The notes under the pieces are model-generated. The model did not search any database, was not told the DNA's origin, and was given only the letters and a program-made list of their open reading frames with translations. This document shows, one piece after another, positions 6,259 to 8,944 of a DNA stretch of 8,944 nucleotides. The number at the start of each line of letters is the position of its first letter. Position 1 is the stretch's first letter. Location of the stretch: assembly GCA_964352985.1 (NCBI GenBank), contig CAYGUK010000139.1, forward strand, positions 1 to 8,944. Direction: 5' to 3'. The stretch comes from CAYGUK01 sp964352985 (GTDB taxonomy: Bacteria; Pseudomonadota; Gammaproteobacteria; JAHCLG01). Made by a program: the position numbers and the translations under genes.

Positions 6259-7011
6259 TTAATATTTTGCTGTGGCAGGTCTTATCACAAGCTCACTGAT
6301 TGTTACATGTTTTGGTTGACTCGACGCATAAACAATTGCATTTGCAATATCACATGCTTCAAGCTTTTTACCATGAAACCCCATTGTGTTTGATTTTAAT
6401 TTTTCTTTTATTTTTTTTGAAGTAATATGTGACAATAATTCTGATTCGGTACTCCCGGGTAGAATTTCAGTAACACGAATTCCATGATTAATCGCTTCTT
6501 TACGTAACGCATCAGAAAATCCATGGATGCCATATTTTGAAATAGAATATATAGCATTTCCCTCAATCGTTCTTAGTCCTGCTAATGAGCCGATATTAAT
6601 GATGTGACCTGATTTTTGTTTGATCATAGTAGGATAAATAAGATCGATCATGTTTAATACACCATTAATATTGATATTAATCATTTGTTGCCATTCATCG
6701 ACTTTAAATTCATCAACAAAAGAGGTTAACATACTGCCAGCGTTGTTTACTAAAATATTTATTGTTGTGCTTTTTAAGAGGCTTTGAGTTTTGTGAAAAA
6801 GTTCATTTTTATTAGTGATATCAGCATCAATTACAATAACATCAACATGTGATTCTGTTTTAATTAATTGTGCTAGCTCGTCTATTTTTTCTTTTCGTCT
6901 TGCAATTAACACGAGATTTGCGCCTTGTTTTGCAAAGGCGAGGGCTGTTGCTTTGCCTATACCGCTACTCGCACCTGTGATATAAACACTTAAATTATTA
7001 ATATTCGTCAT
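6259..7011 (-). CDS. classical short-chain dehydrogenase/reductase, probably NADP(H)-dependent
   Basis: The 250-residue protein is of standard classical-SDR length with every key element. The nucleotide-binding TGASSGIG is at 12-19, NNAG at 89-92, and the catalytic tetrad is Asn114, Ser142, Tyr155 and Lys159 (YSISK), followed by the LPG turn at 184-186. The second strand ends in ARR (37-39), and basic residues there favour NADPH over NADH. The overall pattern is closest to the YdfG-like/serine dehydrogenase-type group of cytosolic oxidoreductases acting on small alcohols, hydroxy acids or carbonyls, but the substrate cannot be named. The start fits GAGAAG about 5 nt upstream. It is a single gene, with a good promoter upstream and a shared terminator downstream, and no pathway partners nearby. 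Confidence 0.9.
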   Translation of the reverse strand: MTNINNLSVYITGASSGIGKATALAFAKQGANLVLIARRKEKIDELAQLIKTESHVDVIVIDADITNKNELFHKTQSLLKSTTINILVNNAGSMLTSFVDEFKVDEWQQMINININGVLNMIDLIYPTMIKQKSGHIINIGSLAGLRTIEGNAIYSISKYGIHGFSDALRKEAINHGIRVTEILPGSTESELLSHITSKKIKEKLKSNTMGFHGKKLEACDIANAIVYASSQPKHVTISELVIRPATAKY

Positions 7012-7045
7012 TTGCTTCTCTCATTATGAAATAAATGGATAGGGT

Positions 7046-7074
7046 ATTTTATTAGCCAATATGTATTAAAACAA
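7046..7074 (-). promoter_or_regulatory. candidate sigma70 promoter for the SDR gene
   Basis: On the minus strand TTGTTT (7069-7074) and TAAAAT (7046-7051) are spaced by exactly 17 bp, starting a transcript about 30 nt before the SDR ATG. This is one of the better promoter matches in the window. Confidence 0.45.
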
Positions 7075-7205
7075 TGTAGATATTTAGCAATAGACTATTT
7101 ACGAATTAGAAATAATAGTGTATTAATGAATATAATAATTTAATGTTCTACAATATGTAATATCCTTAGTTTATTGATGATTTCTCATGAACTTCACCAG
7201 AAAAC

Positions 7206-7249
7206 TATATTTTTTGGGTAAATAATGGAGTCATGGGGTATATTTTTTG
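7206..7249. repeat. 11-bp direct repeat
   Basis: TATATTTTTTG occurs at 7206-7216 and again at 7239-7249, 33 bp apart, just beyond the stop of the 7284-7937 gene on the minus strand. A perfect 12-bp palindrome, AATTTATAAATT (7268-7279), lies between the second copy and the stop codon. No clear terminator is seen for that gene. Confidence 0.4.
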
Positions 7250-7283
7250 TAATTATCAGTAATACTCAATTTATAAATTTTGT

Positions 7284-7937
7284 TTACCAGTGTCTTGGGT
7301 ATGGCATAGCAGGTACTCGATAATCATACACAATTGGTTCGAAGGTTAGATCTGATTCTTCATAATATTGCGATAATTTATTGACGGTTTTCTCTAAAGA
7401 GGTTCTCTGTGCTGCTGTTATATTGTGTGAGTAATCGGTAGTATTTAGGAAGTCGTTTATTATCTTGATCAAGTTCTCTTCACAACTACCAGGATAAAGT
7501 CCTCTATGAACAGGTAGTTTTACTGAAATTTTTCCTTTATTTATTAATTCAATTATTTTTTGATTTGTATAACCTGTATTACCCAATTGCCTATTGATTT
7601 TACCTATCATTGCATCTTTTAATAAATTATTTGTTATTGGAATATAATCCCTTTTTTTATTAACTTTTCCACCATGTCTTGCATTAAATAAATCATTTGC
7701 AAATTGAGATAATTGGGTAAGAATTTCTTCCTCAGTAATTTCACTGTCATTTAAAGCTGATTTTAAATTTTTTGTTTGAGCATACTTATAATCAGCTAAA
7801 ACTAAGTTTTGTGCTCTACCATGCGTTGCATCAGAGTTACTATCTGATCTTCCTTTAAATAAACCTGATAATGATGCTAAAAATCTATTTGGAGCATAGT
7901 TAAATCTTGATAAGATTAAATCCCTTAATTCAAACAT
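7284..7937 (-). CDS. orphan soluble protein, unknown function
   Basis: The 217-residue protein has no signal peptide or membrane segment and looks cytosolic or exported by a non-Sec route. It starts with a short amphipathic stretch (MFELRDLILSRF) and a polar linker rich in Ser/Asp/Asn (about 30-42). Helical, charged segments follow at about 55-90 and 125-195, the middle being Lys/Asn-rich. The C-terminus is full of Tyr and Pro, ending PYPRHW. The single cysteine is Cys152. AAGGTGA 3 nt before the ATG (plus 7941-7947) gives a secure start. I recognise no domain. In a Legionellales-like genome, orphan soluble proteins of this sort with low similarity elsewhere are sometimes type IV secretion substrates, but the C-terminus has no obvious secretion signal, so this is only a possibility. 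A palindrome at the promoter suggests it is regulated. Confidence 0.7.
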   Translation of the reverse strand: MFELRDLILSRFNYAPNRFLASLSGLFKGRSDSNSDATHGRAQNLVLADYKYAQTKNLKSALNDSEITEEEILTQLSQFANDLFNARHGGKVNKKRDYIPITNNLLKDAMIGKINRQLGNTGYTNQKIIELINKGKISVKLPVHRGLYPGSCEENLIKIINDFLNTTDYSHNITAAQRTSLEKTVNKLSQYYEESDLTFEPIVYDYRVPAMPYPRHW

Positions 7938-7961
7938 ACTTCACCTTTTATTATTAGTTAA

Positions 7962-7989
7962 ATCACATTTTTAGAAGTGTGATAGTATA
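7962..7989 (-). promoter_or_regulatory. candidate operator beside the -10 box of the 7284-7937 gene
   Basis: On the minus strand a -10-like TATACT lies at 7984-7989, without a clear -35. Directly downstream is the palindrome ATCACA (7962-7967), 10 bp, TGTGAT (7978-7983), with two further matching pairs inside the spacer. It spans the expected transcription start and ends 24 bp before the ATG, which is where a repressor would block transcription. The arms are the reverse arrangement of a CRP site, so this is not a CRP box. Confidence 0.45.
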
Positions 7990-8112
7990 ATCAATCATAG
8001 CTGAAAATATAAAAGCAAATATTTTTATGAAATATAAACTCTCTTTTTACACCCATAGAAATTATTAAATAACCTACTATAATTATATGAACAAGAAAAT
8101 AAACTTTTCCTT

Positions 8113-8143
8113 TTGCGTAATTTTCCAATGGTAAATTACGCAA
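8113..8143. repeat. 31-bp near-perfect palindrome
   Basis: TTGCGTAATTT (8113-8123) and AAATTACGCAA (8133-8143) are perfect 11-bp arms. Inside them one T/T mismatch is followed by CCA/TGG around a single central base, so 14 of 15 pairs match. No T-run follows on the minus strand and only TTT on the plus strand, and no gene ends here. A protein-binding site or a structured RNA is therefore more likely than a terminator. Confidence 0.6.
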
Positions 8144-8304
8144 TTTAGATGATATGATAAATTAGGATTTTAAAGTTGAAGTTATAGATATAAATTAACC
8201 AATACTTTCTCTCACACTAGTCGTCACCAATCATGGACTAGCTAAAAAGTTAATTATAATGATACTATATATATTAAAATCAAAATAAGTTAGAAACCAC
8301 AATA

Positions 8305-8385
8305 ATGAATGATCAACTATCCTGCAAAATTCAACAATCAACACTGAATAACAAAAAAGTTCTTCCGCAAGGAATTATAAAATGA
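8305..8385 (+). CDS. 26-codon upstream ORF overlapping the next gene by ATGA
   Basis: An ATG at 8305 opens MNDQLSCKIQQSTLNNKKVL followed by PQGIIK, ending in a TGA at 8383-8385 that overlaps the ATG of the next gene (8382-8384) in the classic ATGA arrangement. The ribosome site of the downstream gene lies inside this ORF. This is the layout of translational coupling or of a regulatory leader peptide. No good Shine-Dalgarno precedes the ATG, and the peptide is not recognisable, so it could be chance. Confidence 0.3.
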   Translation: MNDQLSCKIQQSTLNNKKVLPQGIIK

Positions 8386-8645
8386 CATTACCTATCAAGT
8401 TACAATTACAACTTAATTCAGTTTTGAGTTTCACAGCGGTTGTTACCAATATAAATTTTCAACGTTATGGAGATGATGGCACCGTCTTGACTCTTTCAAT
8501 ACGACAAGATTACAGCCAACGGAAATACACTACACAGTCAATATTAACATTAACTCAATTAAATGAATTCATTAGTCGTATTACACAAAGTCTTTCAGAT
8601 GATAGTAATCTTGCAAATGCTATGAAGACAAAGAGTTTGTGTTGA
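8382..8645 (+). CDS. small hypothetical protein of 87 residues
   Basis: The product has no signal peptide or membrane segment. The first half alternates polar and hydrophobic residues as in beta strands (IKLQLQLNSVLSFTAVV, GTVLTLSIRQ). The second half carries an amphipathic helix around LTQLNEFISRITQSL (57-71), then a short polar tail ending in Cys87. The aromatic/basic middle (RQDYSQRKYTTQ, 41-52) could face nucleic acid or a partner protein, but no family is recognised. AAGGA (8369-8373) 8 nt before the ATG gives a good start. It follows a 26-codon ORF with a 4-nt ATGA overlap, and could be the second gene of a tiny two-gene unit. No terminator with a T-run follows it. Confidence 0.65.
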   Translation: MTLPIKLQLQLNSVLSFTAVVTNINFQRYGDDGTVLTLSIRQDYSQRKYTTQSILTLTQLNEFISRITQSLSDDSNLANAMKTKSLC

Positions 8646-8699
8646 CTACTTTGATTCAATAATGCTTATTTTTAAAATTATTTATAGGTAGAAAAGAAA

Positions 8700-8716
8700 G
8701 TTAATAGTGTATTAAC
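8700..8716 (-). terminator. A+T-only hairpin, possible terminator of the right-edge gene
   Basis: GTTAATA (8700-8706) and TATTAAC (8710-8716) pair perfectly around a 3-nt loop. On the minus strand the stem is followed by TTTCTTTTC, so it could end the transcript of the gene at 8862-8944, about 145 nt after its stop. The stem is weak, having one G-C pair only. Confidence 0.3.
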
Positions 8717-8861
8717 AAAAAACAGTTATTATAAATTGAATCCATTTGTGGAATTACTTTTTTATTATCGGTAATAGTATTGAAAAAAACGATAACGATT
8801 ACTAATCATCGATTAATAATCAATTTTAGTTTTATGAATATAGGATGATTAGAATAAGTAA

Positions 8862-8944
8862 TTAACTAGTTGGATAATTGACTTTAATAAATTCTTCCGG
8901 GATATCTGGTGATACGGCTTGAAATTCATCTGGTGGTGTCACAC
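8862..8944 (-). CDS. C-terminal end of a gene running off the window
   Basis: The minus strand is open from the window edge to a TAA at 8862-8864. The last 26 residues read VTPPDEFQAVSPDIPEEFIK then VNYPTS, a Pro- and acid-rich tail that looks like real protein. The other two minus-strand frames have stops at the very edge of the window. Too little is present to suggest a function. Confidence 0.5.
   Translation of the reverse strand, partial: VTPPDEFQAVSPDIPEEFIKVNYPTS

Larger units (their letters stand above)
7938..8381. other. 444-bp divergent intergenic region
   Basis: Apart from a possible 26-codon ORF at its right end (8305-8385) no gene is seen. It holds the promoter/operator of the minus-strand gene, a 31-bp palindrome (8113-8143), a 6-bp CTAGTC/GACTAG hairpin (8217-8222 and 8236-8241) and a TATAAT at 8255-8260 that could serve the downstream plus-strand genes, without a recognisable -35. 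Confidence 0.5.

Noticed and set aside
6117..6299. 60-residue plus-strand ORF after the secreted protein gene
   Set aside because: It reads through the strong bidirectional terminator and into the 3' end of the SDR gene, and has no Shine-Dalgarno.
7962..7983. CRP binding site
   Set aside because: The arms are ATCACA then TGTGAT, the inverse order of the CRP consensus TGTGA-N6-TCACA, so it is kept only as an unassigned operator.
8765..8795. TTATCG/CGATAA pair as terminator of the right-edge gene
   Set aside because: It is only six pairs with a 19-nt loop and no T-run in the right place; the hairpin at 8700-8716 fits better.

Overview
The window is an A+T-rich stretch (about two thirds A+T by eye) of bacterial chromosome with good Shine-Dalgarno sites and gene families typical of Gammaproteobacteria: a YhhN lysoplasmalogenase, LysR regulators of the DmlR/CrgA type, a DHA2 drug exporter and a classical SDR. 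The base composition, the YhhN gene and several orphan small proteins would suit a Legionellales-like organism. That placement is an inference; no marker gene is present to prove it. Gene density is low: three gaps exceed 400 bp, and genes are mostly single, each with its own promoter or hairpin terminator.

Layout from left to right. (1) 29-697, minus: YhhN membrane lysoplasmalogenase. (2) 698-1116: divergent intergenic region. (3) 1117-1422, plus: small secreted six-cysteine protein of unknown function. (4) 1486-2853, minus: DHA2-type MFS exporter, divergent from (5) 2954-3838, plus: a LysR regulator. Their shared 100 bp holds overlapping -10 boxes and a palindrome/direct-repeat array, the classic layout of a LysR regulator controlling itself and the neighbouring exporter. 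(6) 3992-4870, minus: a second LysR of the same subfamily, convergent with the first. The gap between them may hold the tail of a decayed gene. (7) 4871-5593: a 723-bp gap with an 11-bp inverted repeat and a strong orphan hairpin terminator, possibly marking a small RNA. (8) 5594-6109, plus: secreted Gly/Ala-rich orphan protein with a 5' stem-loop. It shares a 16-bp bidirectional terminator with (9) 6259-7011, minus: an SDR oxidoreductase. (10) 7284-7937, minus: cytosolic-looking orphan protein with a palindrome placed like a repressor operator. (11) 8382-8645, plus: 87-residue orphan protein, apparently translationally coupled by an ATGA overlap to a 26-codon ORF. (12) 8862-8944, minus: C-terminal end of a gene that runs off the window.

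The only group that clearly works together is the exporter with its divergent LysR. No toxin-antitoxin pair, CRISPR array, phage module, IS element, tRNA or rRNA was recognised. The most interesting material is the set of orphan proteins with well-formed individual control signals. None can be given a function from sequence alone.
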